Shown piece after piece: positions 20,944 to 32,763 of a DNA stretch of 64,000 bases. Numbering within the stretch: position 1 is the stretch's first letter; each line of letters starts with the position of its first letter. The notes beneath the pieces were generated by a model that was not told the origin of the DNA, ran no database searches, and worked only from the letters and a program-made list of their open reading frames with translations. Source of the stretch: Pseudothauera nasutitermitis (GTDB lineage Bacteria > Pseudomonadota > Gammaproteobacteria > Burkholderiales > Rhodocyclaceae); the NCBI RefSeq assembly GCF_004801295.1, contig NZ_SSOC01000008.1, forward strand, positions 124,001 through 188,000, written 5' to 3'. The position numbers were made by a program, and so were the translations under genes.

Positions 20944-21355
20944 GAACCGATTCCTCAATCGCGGACAAAGACCGATTGTCGGCGCGCCCAAGGCCGATGC
21001 GCAAGCACGCGGACGTGCCGCCGAGGAACTCGCGGCGCGTCATCTCGCCCGCCAGGGCGTGCGCATCCTCGCGCGCAACGTGCATTGCCGGGGCGGTGAA
21101 ATCGACCTGATCGGCCTGCACGACGGCACCCTGGTGTTCTTCGAAGTCCGCCTGCGCGCCGACGAACGCTTCGGCGGCGCGGCGGACAGCCTCACTGCAC
21201 GCAAGCGCCGGCGCGTCGTGCTGGCCGCGCGCTGGTGGCTGGCCGGCGCCGGCCGCGCCCATGCCGAGCGCCCTTGCCGCTTCGACGCGATCCTGCTGCG
21301 CGCGCTGGACGAAACCACCCTGCGCTGGATTCGCGGCGCCTTCGACGCGGATTGA
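20942..21355 (+). CDS. yraN: UPF0102 family putative endonuclease-like protein YraN
   Basis: Small restriction-nuclease-fold protein of unknown role, common next to rsmI. The 137 residues contain [36 protein letters not shown] and [18 protein letters not shown], which carry the acidic and E-x-R/K residues of the family. A 20-residue N-terminal extension precedes the conserved core, and no other start codon lies between, so the ATG at 20942 is used. It is divergent from rsmI with overlapping start codons. Confidence 0.9.
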   Translation: MNRFLNRGQRPIVGAPKADAQARGRAAEELAARHLARQGVRILARNVHCRGGEIDLIGLHDGTLVFFEVRLRADERFGGAADSLTARKRRRVVLAARWWLAGAGRAHAERPCRFDAILLRALDETTLRWIRGAFDAD

Positions 21356-22754
<1,399 letters not shown>

Positions 22755-22758
<4 letters not shown>

Positions 22759-22826
22759 AAGCGGGCTTGCCCACGATACGGCGTTTCCGGGTGCCAATGA
22801 CGCCTTGTCGCGGGCAACGCTCCTAC
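22755..22826. repeat. pair of inverted GTAG-type REP sequences
   Basis: Copy 1 (22755-22783, plus) begins GTAGAAGCGGGCTTGCCC; copy 2 (22801-22826, read on the minus strand) begins GTAGGAGCGTTGCCCGCGAC. Both start with GTAG followed by an imperfect GC-rich hairpin, the form of REP elements mobilised by REP-associated tyrosine transposases (TnpA-REP). The two face each other across 17 bases, a BIME-like arrangement between dolP and rpsU. No such transposase gene is in the window. Confidence 0.6.
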
Positions 22827-22828
22827 GC

Positions 22829-22857
22829 TTGGCTTGAACACCGAACATGGTTATAAT
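22829..22857 (+). promoter_or_regulatory. sigma-70 promoter of the rpsU operon
   Basis: TTGGCT (22829-22834), a 17-base spacer, then a perfect TATAAT (22852-22857), 39 bases before the rpsU ATG. It begins immediately after the REP doublet, so transcription of rpsU-yqeY-dnaG starts independently of dolP. Confidence 0.75.
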
Positions 22858-22896
22858 CGCGCCCTTTCTGTTCACCAGACACTCAAGGAAACCCTC

Positions 22897-23109
22897 ATGC
22901 CGGGTATTCGCGTCAAAGAAAACGAGCCGTTTGAAGTTGCGATCCGCCGTTTCAAGCGCACGATCGAAAAGACCGGTGTGCTGACCGAACTGCGCTCGCG
23001 CGAGTTCTACGAAAAGCCCACCGCCGAGCGCAAGCGCAAGCTGGCCGCCGCCGTCAAGCGCAACCACAAGCGCCTGCGCAGCCAGACCCTGCCGCCGAAG
23101 CTGTACTGA
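22897..23109 (+). CDS. rpsU: 30S ribosomal protein S21
   Basis: Small basic protein of the 30S platform near the anti-Shine-Dalgarno end of 16S rRNA. The 70 residues are [20 protein letters not shown] at the start and [17 protein letters not shown] at the end, a full-length match to the proteobacterial family. The start is set by an AAGGAA ribosome site; the frame is open 21 codons upstream, into the promoter. First gene of the macromolecular-synthesis block. Confidence 0.97.
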   Translation: MPGIRVKENEPFEVAIRRFKRTIEKTGVLTELRSREFYEKPTAERKRKLAAAVKRNHKRLRSQTLPPKLY

Positions 23110-23204
23110 TCCCGCACCGGCAAGCGCCGGCTGCCACCGCACCGAGAGCCGATCGAATGGTCGCGTTCCGGTGCGGTTTCGCATTTCTCGACCAGGAGCA
23201 AGAC

Positions 23205-23654
23205 ATGTCCCTCAGGAGCCGTATCCAGGATGACATGAAGGCCGCCCTGCGCGCCAAGGAAAGCGCCCGGCTGGCAGCCATCCGCCTGCTGCTCGCCGCG
23301 ATCAAGCAGCGCGAGGTCGACGAGCGCATTGCCGAACTGGACGACCAGGCGGTACTGGCCACCATCGAGAAGCTGGTCAAGCAGCGCCGCGACGCCGCCG
23401 CCCAGTACGAAGCCGCCGGCCGCGCGGAACTCGCCGCCGCCGAACGTTTCGAGATCGAGGTGCTGTCCGCCTACCTCCCGGCCCGCCTGACGGAAGCCGA
23501 GATCACCGCGGAGATCGACGCCGCGCTGGCCGCCAGCGGTGCCTCCACGGCCGCCGACATGGGCCGCGCGATGGCCGTGCTCAAGCCCCGCCTGGCCGGC
23601 AAGGCCGACATGGGCGAGGTCTCGCGCCTGCTGCGCGCCCGCCTGTCCGCCTGA
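23205..23654 (+). CDS. yqeY: GatB/YqeY domain protein
   Basis: Related to the tail domain of the GatB amidotransferase subunit; its precise role is not established. The 149 residues begin MSLRSRIQDDMKAALRAK and include RLAAIRLLLAAIKQREVDER, FEIEVLSAYLPARLTEAEI and a C-terminal helical part (MGRAMAVLKPRLAGKADMGE). AGGAGCAAGAC precedes the ATG. It sits between rpsU and dnaG, as in many beta- and gammaproteobacteria. Confidence 0.92.
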   Translation: MSLRSRIQDDMKAALRAKESARLAAIRLLLAAIKQREVDERIAELDDQAVLATIEKLVKQRRDAAAQYEAAGRAELAAAERFEIEVLSAYLPARLTEAEITAEIDAALAASGASTAADMGRAMAVLKPRLAGKADMGEVSRLLRARLSA

Positions 23655-23685
23655 CCCGCCGCCCCTACGCGGCCCCACGCCGCCG

Positions 23686-25503
23686 ATGATTCCCCAGGCC
23701 TTCATCCAGGATCTGCTTGCCCGCGTCGACATCGTCGAGGTCATCGAACGCTACCTGCCGCTGAAGAAGGGCGGCGCCAACTACTTCGCCTGCTGCCCCT
23801 TCCACGGCGAAAAATCCCCCTCGTTCTCGGTCAGCCCCAGCAAGCAGTTCTATCACTGCTTCGGTTGCGGCGCGCACGGCAGCGCCCTGGGTTTCCTGAT
23901 GGAATACAGCGGACTGAGCTTCGTCGAGGCCATCAAGGAACTGGCTGCCCAGGTCGGCATGCAGGTGCCCGACGACGGCAAATTCACCGCGCGCGCCGAC
24001 GACGGGCGCGACCAGTTGCTCGACGCCATGAGCGCGGCCGCGCGCTTCTACCGCGACCAGCTCAAGCACAGCCAAAACGCCATCGACTACCTGAAGCGGC
24101 GTGGCGTCAGCGGCGAGGTCGCCGCGCGCTTCGGCATCGGCTACGCGCCGGACGCCTGGCAATCGCTCGACAAGGTGTTCACCGAATACCGCGCCAAGCA
24201 CCTGCTCGACGCCGGCCTGGTGATCGACAACGATCAAGGACGGCGCTACGACCGCTTCCGCGACCGCATCATGTTCCCCATCCTGGACCGGCGCGGACGC
24301 GTGATCGCCTTCGGCGGACGCATCCTGGAGCAGGGCGAACCCAAGTACCTGAACTCGCCGGAAACCCCGCTGTTCGAAAAGGGCCGCGAACTGTACGGCC
24401 TGTTCCAGGCACAGAAGGCCATCCGCGACGCCGGCTTCGCGCTCGTCGTCGAAGGCTACATGGACGTCGTCGCGCTCGCCCAGTTCGGCGTCGGCAACGC
24501 GGTGGCCGCGCTTGGCACGGCCACCACGCCGCATCACATCAACACCCTGCTGCGCCAGACCGACCGCGTGGTGTTCTGCTTCGATGGCGACGCGGCCGGA
24601 CGCAAGGCGGCCTGGCGCGCCCTGGAAAACGCGCTCGAAGCCCTGCGCGACGACGCCACGCTGGCCTTCCTGTTCCTGCCGGAAGAGCACGACCCGGACT
24701 CCTTCGTGCGCGCGGAAGGCGCCGACGCCTTCCTGCACGCCGCGCGCAACGCTACCCCGCTGGCCGCCTTCCTGATCCAGAACCTGCGCACGCAGTGCGA
24801 CATGGACAGCGCGGAAGGCCGCGCGCGCTTCGTCCATGAAGCGCGCCCGCTGGTCAGCCGGATCGCCGCACCGCTGCTGCGCCTGCAACTGCTCAAGATG
24901 GTGGCCGAGGAAAGCGCGCTGACCCAGCACGAGGTCGAACAAGCCTTCGGCCTGCAGGCCCCGACGCAGCGCAGCCAATCCCGCCCCGGCGGAGAATCCC
25001 GCACGCCGCGCGCCGCCCCCCGGGGCAATGCCCGCTTCGGCAGCGCGCGCTTCGGCGGCACCCGCCGCCCGCCATCACTGGTCGATGCCCTGCTGCGCCT
25101 GGTGCTGCACCACCCGCATCGCGCGGCGCGCCTGCCGGTCGGCCTGATTCCCGGCGATTCGGCCGAATCGCGCGCGCTGGTGGCGATCATCGACGCCATC
25201 GAGGTGGGCGACCTCAACCCCTCCTGCGGACTCGGCGCCCTCGTCGAGCGCTTCCGCGAGAGCGAGCACGGCGACACGCTGGCCCGCGTGGCGAGCGAGT
25301 TGATGGAAGAGGAGTTCGACGACGCATCGGTTGAAACCTTGTTCGAGGACACTCTGCGCAAATTGCAGGCCGATGCCGTGGCCGCCGAAATCGCCCGTCT
25401 GACCGCGCTCGCGGCCGAAGGCGGGCTGGACGCCACCGGCCGCCACCGCCTCGCGGAACTGCTGCTGGAGAAGCGGAACCTGAGCCCAGCCGGCAAAGTC
25501 TGA
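23686..25503 (+). CDS. dnaG: DNA primase
   Basis: Synthesises RNA primers at the replication fork with DnaB helicase. The 605 residues have the N-terminal zinc ribbon (CCPFHGEKSPSF and YHCFGCGAHG), the polymerase core with the TOPRIM motifs VVEGYMDVVAL (Glu) and FDGDAAGRKAA (Asp pair), and a C-terminal helicase-interaction domain after a variable basic linker (TQRSQSRPGGESRTPRAAPR). ATG 23686 starts MIPQAFIQDLLARVDIVEVI, the family beginning; longer in-frame readings run into yqeY. Confidence 0.96.
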   Translation: MIPQAFIQDLLARVDIVEVIERYLPLKKGGANYFACCPFHGEKSPSFSVSPSKQFYHCFGCGAHGSALGFLMEYSGLSFVEAIKELAAQVGMQVPDDGKFTARADDGRDQLLDAMSAAARFYRDQLKHSQNAIDYLKRRGVSGEVAARFGIGYAPDAWQSLDKVFTEYRAKHLLDAGLVIDNDQGRRYDRFRDRIMFPILDRRGRVIAFGGRILEQGEPKYLNSPETPLFEKGRELYGLFQAQKAIRDAGFALVVEGYMDVVALAQFGVGNAVAALGTATTPHHINTLLRQTDRVVFCFDGDAAGRKAAWRALENALEALRDDATLAFLFLPEEHDPDSFVRAEGADAFLHAARNATPLAAFLIQNLRTQCDMDSAEGRARFVHEARPLVSRIAAPLLRLQLLKMVAEESALTQHEVEQAFGLQAPTQRSQSRPGGESRTPRAAPRGNARFGSARFGGTRRPPSLVDALLRLVLHHPHRAARLPVGLIPGDSAESRALVAIIDAIEVGDLNPSCGLGALVERFRESEHGDTLARVASELMEEEFDDASVETLFEDTLRKLQADAVAAEIARLTALAAEGGLDATGRHRLAELLLEKRNLSPAGKV

Positions 25504-25512
25504 GTTTTTTAG

Positions 25513-25518
25513 TATAAT
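25513..25518 (+). promoter_or_regulatory. -10 element upstream of rpoD
   Basis: Perfect TATAAT in an AT-rich patch that directly follows the dnaG stop, 45 bases before the rpoD ATG. The -35 position (CCGGCA) is poor. It would allow rpoD to be transcribed apart from rpsU-dnaG. Confidence 0.5.
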
Positions 25519-25562
25519 TCCCTGTTTACTCAATTAGTCAGCCCCCTGAACCGAGGAGCGTT

Positions 25563-27554
<1,992 letters not shown>

Positions 27555-27559
27555 GTCCT

Positions 27560-27588
27560 CCCGCGCCCGCCCCGTGCGGGCGCGCGGG
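27560..27588 (+). terminator. GC-rich hairpin after rpoD touching the tRNA 5' end
   Basis: CCCGCGCCCGC (27560-27570) can pair with GCGGGCGCGCGGG (27576-27588) with a two-base bulge around a CCCGT loop. The 3' arm includes the first three bases of the tRNA, so hairpin and tRNA acceptor stem would be mutually exclusive. No U tract follows. It may be a processing or attenuation structure rather than a terminator. Confidence 0.35.
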
Positions 27589-27662
27589 CCTTTAGCTCAA
27601 TCGGTTAGAGCAGAGGACTCATAATCCTTTGGTTGCGGGTTCGAGTCCCGCAGGGCCCACCA
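27586..27662 (+). tRNA. tRNA with CAU anticodon (Ile2 with lysidine, or Met)
   Basis: A 77-nt cloverleaf with encoded CCA: acceptor GGGCCTT pairs with AGGGCCC, T arm GCGGG-TTCGAGT-CCCGC, anticodon loop CTCATAA. The CAU anticodon fits elongator Met or Ile2, where TilS turns C34 to lysidine. The GGGCC/GGGCC-type acceptor and the CTTTGGTTGC variable region resemble E. coli ileX more than metT, so Ile2 is favoured, but identity cannot be settled by eye. It lies directly after rpoD. Confidence 0.95.
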
Positions 27663-27670
27663 GCAATGCA

Positions 27671-27696
27671 AAACGCCAGCCTCCGGGCTGGCGTTT
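27671..27696. terminator. bidirectional hairpin between the tRNA and mpl
   Basis: AAACGCCAGCC, loop TCCG, GGCTGGCGTTT: a perfect 11-bp stem whose ends supply A and T tracts on both strands. It can stop the plus-strand rpoD/tRNA transcript and the minus-strand mpl transcript, whose stop codon is 28 bases away. Confidence 0.85.
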
Positions 27697-27723
27697 CCCC
27701 ATTCACCACAACGCTCCGGGCAT

Positions 27724-29076
27724 TCAGGGCGCCGCGCGCAACGCGGCCAGCAGCTTCTCGTGCACGCCGCCGAAGCCGCCGTTGCTCATCACCAGCACGT
27801 GATCGCCCGGCCGCGCCGCCGTGCGCACGGCGGCCACCAGATCGTCCAGGCTTGCATGGCAGCTCGCGCGTTCGCCCAGCGGCACCAGCGCTTCGGCCGC
27901 ATCCCAGCCCAGCCCGGCGGTATGGCAGAACACCTGGTCGGCGCCCTCCAGGCTTGCCGGCAGGCGCGCCTTCATGACCCCCAGCTTCATCGTGTTGGAA
28001 CGCGGCTCCAGCACCGCCAGGATACGCCCGGCGGACGCCCGGCGGCGCAGCCCGTCGATGGTCAGCGCGATGGCCGTGGGATGGTGGGCGAAATCGTCGT
28101 ACACCGTGACCCCGCCGGCCTGGCCACGCGTCTCCAGGCGGCGCTTGATGCCTTCGAAACGCGCCAGGCTGGCGATGGCCTGGGCCGGCGGCACGCCCAC
28201 GTGGCGAGCGGCGGCGATGGCCGCGAGCGCATTGGCGCGGTTGTGGCGCCCCGCCAGCGGCATGGCCACGCGCCCCAGTTCCTCGCCGGCCAGGCGGAAT
28301 ACCGCCTCCCCCTCATCCGTACCCGCCGCCGCGGACCAGCCGGCCGGATCGTCGAACCACTCCAGTTCGGACCAGCAGCCCCGCTCCAGCACGCGCTTGA
28401 GCGCTTCCTCCGCGGCGTTGGCGACGATGCGCCCGCTCCCGGGCAGAATGCGCACGAGATGGTGGAACTGCGTCTCGATCGCCGCCAGATCCGCGAAGAT
28501 GTCCGCATGATCGAATTCGAGGTTGTTGAGGATCGCGGTGCGCGGCCGGTAATGCACGAATTTCGAGCGCTTGTCGCAGAACGCCGTGTCGTACTCGTCC
28601 GCCTCGATGACGAAGAACGATGAATCGGTCAGCCGCGCGGACACGCCAAAATTCTTCGGCACCCCGCCGACCAGAAAGCCCGGGTTCAGCCCGGCATCCT
28701 CCAGCATCCAGGCGAGCAGCGAGGTGGTCGTGGTCTTGCCATGCGTGCCGGCCACCGCCAGCACCCAGCGCCCGGCCAGCACGTGCTCGGCCAGCCATTG
28801 CGGGCCGGATACATACGGCAGACCGCGATCGAGGATCGCTTCCAGCAACGGATTGCCACGCGAGATGGCATTGCCGACCACGAACACGTCGGGCGCCAGA
28901 TCGATCTGCGCCGGGTCGTAGCCCTCGGTGAGCGCGATGCCCTGCTCCGCCAGCTGCGTGCTCATCGGCGGATAGACATTGGCGTCGCAGCCGGTGACGG
29001 TATGGCCCGCGGCACGCGCGAGCAGCGCGATGCCGCCCATGAAGGTGCCGCAGATGCCGAGGATGTGGATGTGCAT
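27724..29076 (-). CDS. mpl: UDP-MurNAc:L-alanyl-gamma-D-glutamyl-meso-DAP ligase Mpl
   Basis: Murein-recycling ligase that attaches salvaged L-Ala-D-Glu-meso-DAP tripeptide to UDP-MurNAc, bypassing MurC, MurD and MurE. The 450 residues start MHIHILGICGTFMGGIA, the Mpl form of the Mur UDP-binding loop, and have the ATP motif [30 protein letters not shown] and YDDFAHHPTAIALTI. It resembles murC but lies alone, divergent from the next gene. The DAP-type tripeptide agrees with the DNPR motif in MurE. Confidence 0.95.
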   Translation of the reverse strand: MHIHILGICGTFMGGIALLARAAGHTVTGCDANVYPPMSTQLAEQGIALTEGYDPAQIDLAPDVFVVGNAISRGNPLLEAILDRGLPYVSGPQWLAEHVLAGRWVLAVAGTHGKTTTTSLLAWMLEDAGLNPGFLVGGVPKNFGVSARLTDSSFFVIEADEYDTAFCDKRSKFVHYRPRTAILNNLEFDHADIFADLAAIETQFHHLVRILPGSGRIVANAAEEALKRVLERGCWSELEWFDDPAGWSAAAGTDEGEAVFRLAGEELGRVAMPLAGRHNRANALAAIAAARHVGVPPAQAIASLARFEGIKRRLETRGQAGGVTVYDDFAHHPTAIALTIDGLRRRASAGRILAVLEPRSNTMKLGVMKARLPASLEGADQVFCHTAGLGWDAAEALVPLGERASCHASLDDLVAAVRTAARPGDHVLVMSNGGFGGVHEKLLAALRAAP

Positions 29077-29129
29077 GAAGACTCCGCGCGAACCCGCCGA
29101 TACGCCGGAATGGCGCCCCGCGGCCAGTG

Positions 29130-29148
29130 TAGAATGGCCGGCATTCTA
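29130..29148. promoter_or_regulatory. palindrome in the mpl / 29176 divergent gap
   Basis: TAGAATG and CATTCTA flank GCCGG, a 7-bp inverted repeat in the 99-bp divergent gap. The left arm also reads TAGAAT, a good -10 for the plus-strand gene, so the palindrome could be an operator over that promoter. Confidence 0.4.
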
Positions 29149-29175
29149 CCCGATGGCACCTTGCCGCCCGCGACC

Positions 29176-29781
29176 ATGCCCCCACGAGCCAGCTCGCCCC
29201 GAACCGGCACCCTGCGGCGTGAAATTGCCGCGCTCGCCGCCCGCATGATGGCCGAGGATGGCATCAGCGATTACGGCTTCGCCAAACGCAAGGCCGCCCG
29301 CCAACTGGGCGCCGGTGAAGGCGAAACGCTGCCGACCAATGCCGAGATCGAAACCGAACTGCGTGCCTGGCAGTCCATCTACCAGGATGAGGAACAGGCC
29401 GAACGGCTGCATGAAATGCGCACCGCCGCCGTCGAGGTGATGCGCTGGCTGGCCGATTTCCGCCCCTATCTCACCGGCGGCGTACTCGACGGCACCGCCG
29501 GGCGCTACGCCGAGATCGAAATCGAGCTGTTCCCGGAAAGCGCCAAGGAGGTGGAAATCTTCTTCCTCAACCAGAACGCCGCGTACGAGCACCGCGTCTC
29601 GCGCCACCCCGGCCCCAACCCGCCGGAAGCGGTGCTCACGCTCGACTGGGACGAATTGCCGGTACGCCTGTCGATCTTCTCCCCGGGCGCCGGGCGCGGC
29701 GCCCGCAAACCGCAGGAACGCGCCCGCCTCCAGCAGGTCGAAACCTTGCTCGACACCCCCAGCCCCGCTACCGCACCATGA
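29176..29781 (+). CDS. conserved-looking protein of unknown function
   Basis: A 201-residue soluble protein that I do not recognise. A basic N-terminus (ASSPRTGTLRREIAALAARM) leads to a charged helical region (GFAKRKAARQLGAGEGETLP, EQAERLHEMRTAAVEVMRWL) and then a mixed alpha/beta part with GGVLDGTAGRYAEIEIELFP, VEIFFLNQNAAYEHRVSRHP and LTLDWDELPVRLSIFSP, which could be a nucleotidyltransferase-like or ferredoxin-like fold, though no catalytic signature is visible. ATG 29176 is preferred to 29134, since the latter sits in the probable -10. Its stop overlaps the next gene's ATG, implying co-translation. Confidence 0.75.
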   Translation: MPPRASSPRTGTLRREIAALAARMMAEDGISDYGFAKRKAARQLGAGEGETLPTNAEIETELRAWQSIYQDEEQAERLHEMRTAAVEVMRWLADFRPYLTGGVLDGTAGRYAEIEIELFPESAKEVEIFFLNQNAAYEHRVSRHPGPNPPEAVLTLDWDELPVRLSIFSPGAGRGARKPQERARLQQVETLLDTPSPATAP

Positions 29782-30326
29782 AACGCTCCACGCAATTCCT
29801 GCTCATCGGCATCGTCGCCGCGGCTGCCGCAACGGCCGGTTATCTGACCCGCGGCACGCCCCCCGCTCCCGCAGCCGCGGCACAGGACATCGAAATCGCC
29901 CAGGAAGCCGGCGGCGCCCTGCTCGCCCTCACGCTGCCCGATCTCGACGGCACCCCCCAAGCGCTGGCGCAATGGCAGGGCAAGGTGCTGGTATTGAATT
30001 TCTGGGCGACCTGGTGCCCCCCCTGCCGCAAGGAAATCCCCGACTTCTCCGCCGTCAGCGCGCGGATGAGCGGAGAGCCGGTGCAGTTCGTCGGCCTGTC
30101 CATCGACAGCGCCGAAAAGGTGCGTGCGTTCCAGGATGAATTCCAGGTGCCCTACCCGCTGCTGATCGGCGGCAACGACACCCTGCAGTTGACCACGGCG
30201 CTGGGCAACCCCTCGCAAGGTCTGCCTTTCACCGTCCTGGTCGGTCGCGACGGACGAATCGCACAAATCAAGCTCGGCACCTTGAAAGAGGACGAACTCG
30301 AGCGCAGAATCCGCACATTGCTGTAG
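29778..30326 (+). CDS. TlpA/ResA-like periplasmic thiol-disulfide oxidoreductase
   Basis: Thioredoxin-fold protein, probably reducing disulfides outside the cytoplasm, e.g. in cytochrome c maturation. The 182 residues have an N-terminal membrane anchor (FLLIGIVAAAAATAGYL), a short Ala/Pro linker, then a thioredoxin domain with LNFWATWCPPCRKEIPDF (WCPPC redox site) and the cis-proline in GLPFTVLV. It overlaps the preceding gene by four bases (ATGA) and precedes aroQ. The specific partner is unknown. Confidence 0.88.
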   Translation: MKRSTQFLLIGIVAAAAATAGYLTRGTPPAPAAAAQDIEIAQEAGGALLALTLPDLDGTPQALAQWQGKVLVLNFWATWCPPCRKEIPDFSAVSARMSGEPVQFVGLSIDSAEKVRAFQDEFQVPYPLLIGGNDTLQLTTALGNPSQGLPFTVLVGRDGRIAQIKLGTLKEDELERRIRTLL

Positions 30327-30394
30327 CGCAGCATCTTCCGGGCAAATAGCGCCGGACTGGACAAAATGTTGCGATTTGCGGCAAACTTGCCGGC

Positions 30395-30892
30395 ATGACG
30401 CGCTCAAAACGCAGCCAAAAGACCCAGTCGGCACCGCCCCCGGCGGCTCGCATCCTGGTTCTCCACGGTCCCAATCTCAACCTCCTCGGCACCCGCGAAC
30501 CGGACATCTACGGTCGCACCACCCTGGCGGACATCCACGCCGCCATGGAAGCCCGGGCCAAGGCCGAAGCCGTCCTGGTCGAATCCTTCCAGAGCAATCA
30601 CGAAGGACAACTGATCGACCGCGTCCAGGCGGCCGCTGCGGAAAGCGTCAGTTTCATCATCATCAACCCGGCGGGCTACACCCACACCAGCGTCGCACTG
30701 CGCGACGCCCTGGCGGCGGTGGCCATTCCGTACGTCGAGGTGCACCTGTCCAACGTCCATGCGCGCGAGCCGTTCCGGCGGCATTCGTACTTCTCCGACC
30801 GCGCGGCCGGCGTCATCTGCGGACTGGGTGCCTACGGCTACATGGCCGCACTGGAGTTCGCCCTCTCGCGCCTGCGGGAAGCACAACCCTAA
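30395..30892 (+). CDS. aroQ: 3-dehydroquinate dehydratase, type II
   Basis: Converts 3-dehydroquinate to 3-dehydroshikimate in the shikimate pathway; type II enzymes are dodecamers. The 165 residues show [20 protein letters not shown] (with the catalytic tyrosine), [44 protein letters not shown] (catalytic His region) and [20 protein letters not shown]. About 18 extra residues precede the usual start. It stands directly ahead of accB-accC, a common betaproteobacterial order. Confidence 0.95.
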   Translation: MTRSKRSQKTQSAPPPAARILVLHGPNLNLLGTREPDIYGRTTLADIHAAMEARAKAEAVLVESFQSNHEGQLIDRVQAAAAESVSFIIINPAGYTHTSVALRDALAAVAIPYVEVHLSNVHAREPFRRHSYFSDRAAGVICGLGAYGYMAALEFALSRLREAQP

Positions 30893-30944
30893 GAAACCAT
30901 CCCTGGCGGCGCCCGCCCGGGTGCCGTTCTGTCCGGAGAACAAC

Positions 30945-31382
30945 ATGGATCTGCGCAAGCTGAAGAAACTGATCGACCTCGTTCAGGAATCGGGTATTTC
31001 CGAACTGGAAGTGACCGAAGGCGAGGAAAAGGTGCGCATCGCCAAGCATCTGGCCGCTGCCCCGCAAGCCACCTACGTGGCCCAGGTACCGGCGGCCGCG
31101 CCGGCCGCTGCCGCCCCCGCCGCACCGGCCGAGGACGCACTGCCCGCCGGCCATATCGTCAAGTCGCCGATGGTCGGCACCTTCTATCGCGCCTCCTCGC
31201 CGGGCGGCAAGCCCTTCGTCGATGTGGGCCAGAGCGTCTCCGAGGGCGACGCGCTGTGCATCATCGAAGCGATGAAGCTGATGAACGAGATCGAAGCCGA
31301 CGCCTCGGGCGTGGTCAAGGCCATCCTGGTCGACAACGGCGAACCGGTCGAATACGGCCAGCCGCTGTTCGTCATCGGCTGA
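30945..31382 (+). CDS. accB: biotin carboxyl carrier protein of acetyl-CoA carboxylase
   Basis: Carries the carboxyl-biotin between the two acetyl-CoA carboxylase half reactions in fatty acid synthesis. The 145 residues start [20 protein letters not shown], followed by an Ala/Pro linker ([20 protein letters not shown]) and a lipoyl/biotinyl domain with the biotinylated lysine in [23 protein letters not shown] precedes the ATG. It is seven bases from accC. Confidence 0.96.
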   Translation: MDLRKLKKLIDLVQESGISELEVTEGEEKVRIAKHLAAAPQATYVAQVPAAAPAAAAPAAPAEDALPAGHIVKSPMVGTFYRASSPGGKPFVDVGQSVSEGDALCIIEAMKLMNEIEADASGVVKAILVDNGEPVEYGQPLFVIG

Positions 31383-31389
31383 TCGAATC

Positions 31390-32751
31390 ATGTTCGAGAA
31401 GATTCTGATCGCCAACCGGGGGGAGATCGCGTTGCGCGTGCTGCGCGCGTGCCGCGAACTCGGCATCCGCACGGTGGCCGTGCATTCCGAGGCCGACACC
31501 GAAGCCAAGTACGTCAAGCTCGCCGACGAGTCGGTGTGCATCGGCCCGGCGCCCTCCGGGCAGAGCTACCTGAACGTGCCGGCCATCATCTCGGCCGCCG
31601 AGGTCACCGACGCCGAGGCCATCCACCCCGGCTACGGCTTCCTCTCCGAGAACGCCGATTTCGCCGAGCGCGTCGAGCAGTCCGGCTTCGTGTTCATCGG
31701 CCCGCGTCCCGACACCATCCGCCTGATGGGCGACAAGGTGTCCGCCAAGGATGCGATGAAGGCCGCCGGCGTGCCCTGCGTGCCCGGCTCGGAAGGCGCG
31801 CTGCCGGACGACCCCAAGGAAATCGTCAAGATCGCCCGCGCCATCGGCTATCCGGTGATCATCAAGGCGGCGGGCGGCGGCGGCGGGCGTGGCATGCGCG
31901 TGGTGCATACCGAGGCGGCCCTGCTCAACGCGGTCACCACCACCCGTTCGGAAGCCGCGGCGGCGTTCGGCAATCCCATCGTGTACATGGAGAAGTTCCT
32001 GGAGAATCCACGCCACGTGGAGATCCAGGTGCTCGCCGACCAGCACGGCAACGCGGTGTATCTGGGCGAGCGCGACTGCTCCATGCAGCGCCGCCACCAG
32101 AAGGTCATCGAGGAGGCGCCCGCGCCGGGCATCGAACGCCGCCTGATCGCCCGCATCGGCGAACGCTGCGCCGAGGCCTGCCGCAAGATCGGCTACCGTG
32201 GCGCCGGCACCTTCGAGTTCCTGTACGAAAACAGCGAGTTCTACTTCATCGAGATGAACACCCGCGTGCAGGTCGAACACCCGGTCACCGAAATGATCAC
32301 CGGCATCGACATCGTGCAGACGCAGATCCGCGTGGCCGCCGGCGAGAAGCTGAGCTTCAAGCAGCGCGACATCGAGTTCCGCGGACATTCCATCGAATGC
32401 CGCATCAATGCCGAGGATCCGTTCAAGTTCACCCCCTCGCCCGGGCGCATCACCAACTGGCACACCCCCGGCGGGCCGGGCATCCGCGTCGATTCGCACG
32501 TCTACAACAACTACACCGTGCCGCCGCACTACGACTCGATGATCGGCAAGCTGATCGCCTATGGCGACACCCGCGAGCAGGCCATCCGCCGCATGCGCAT
32601 CGCCCTGTCGGAAATGGCGGTTTCCGGCATCAAGACCAACGTGCCCCTGCACCAGGAGCTGATGCTGGACGCGCGCTTCATCGAAGGCGGCACCAGCATC
32701 CACTACCTGGAGCACAAGCTGGCCGAGCGCAGCGAAGTCAAGAAGACCTGA
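31390..32751 (+). CDS. accC: biotin carboxylase subunit of acetyl-CoA carboxylase
   Basis: ATP-grasp enzyme that carboxylates the biotin of AccB. The 453 residues start [20 protein letters not shown], with [16 protein letters not shown], the flexible glycine loop [31 protein letters not shown] and [18 protein letters not shown]. Length matches the stand-alone subunit. It is followed by prmA after 12 bases, forming aroQ-accB-accC-prmA. Confidence 0.97.
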   Translation: MFEKILIANRGEIALRVLRACRELGIRTVAVHSEADTEAKYVKLADESVCIGPAPSGQSYLNVPAIISAAEVTDAEAIHPGYGFLSENADFAERVEQSGFVFIGPRPDTIRLMGDKVSAKDAMKAAGVPCVPGSEGALPDDPKEIVKIARAIGYPVIIKAAGGGGGRGMRVVHTEAALLNAVTTTRSEAAAAFGNPIVYMEKFLENPRHVEIQVLADQHGNAVYLGERDCSMQRRHQKVIEEAPAPGIERRLIARIGERCAEACRKIGYRGAGTFEFLYENSEFYFIEMNTRVQVEHPVTEMITGIDIVQTQIRVAAGEKLSFKQRDIEFRGHSIECRINAEDPFKFTPSPGRITNWHTPGGPGIRVDSHVYNNYTVPPHYDSMIGKLIAYGDTREQAIRRMRIALSEMAVSGIKTNVPLHQELMLDARFIEGGTSIHYLEHKLAERSEVKKT

Positions 32752-32763
32752 GGCATCCGCACG

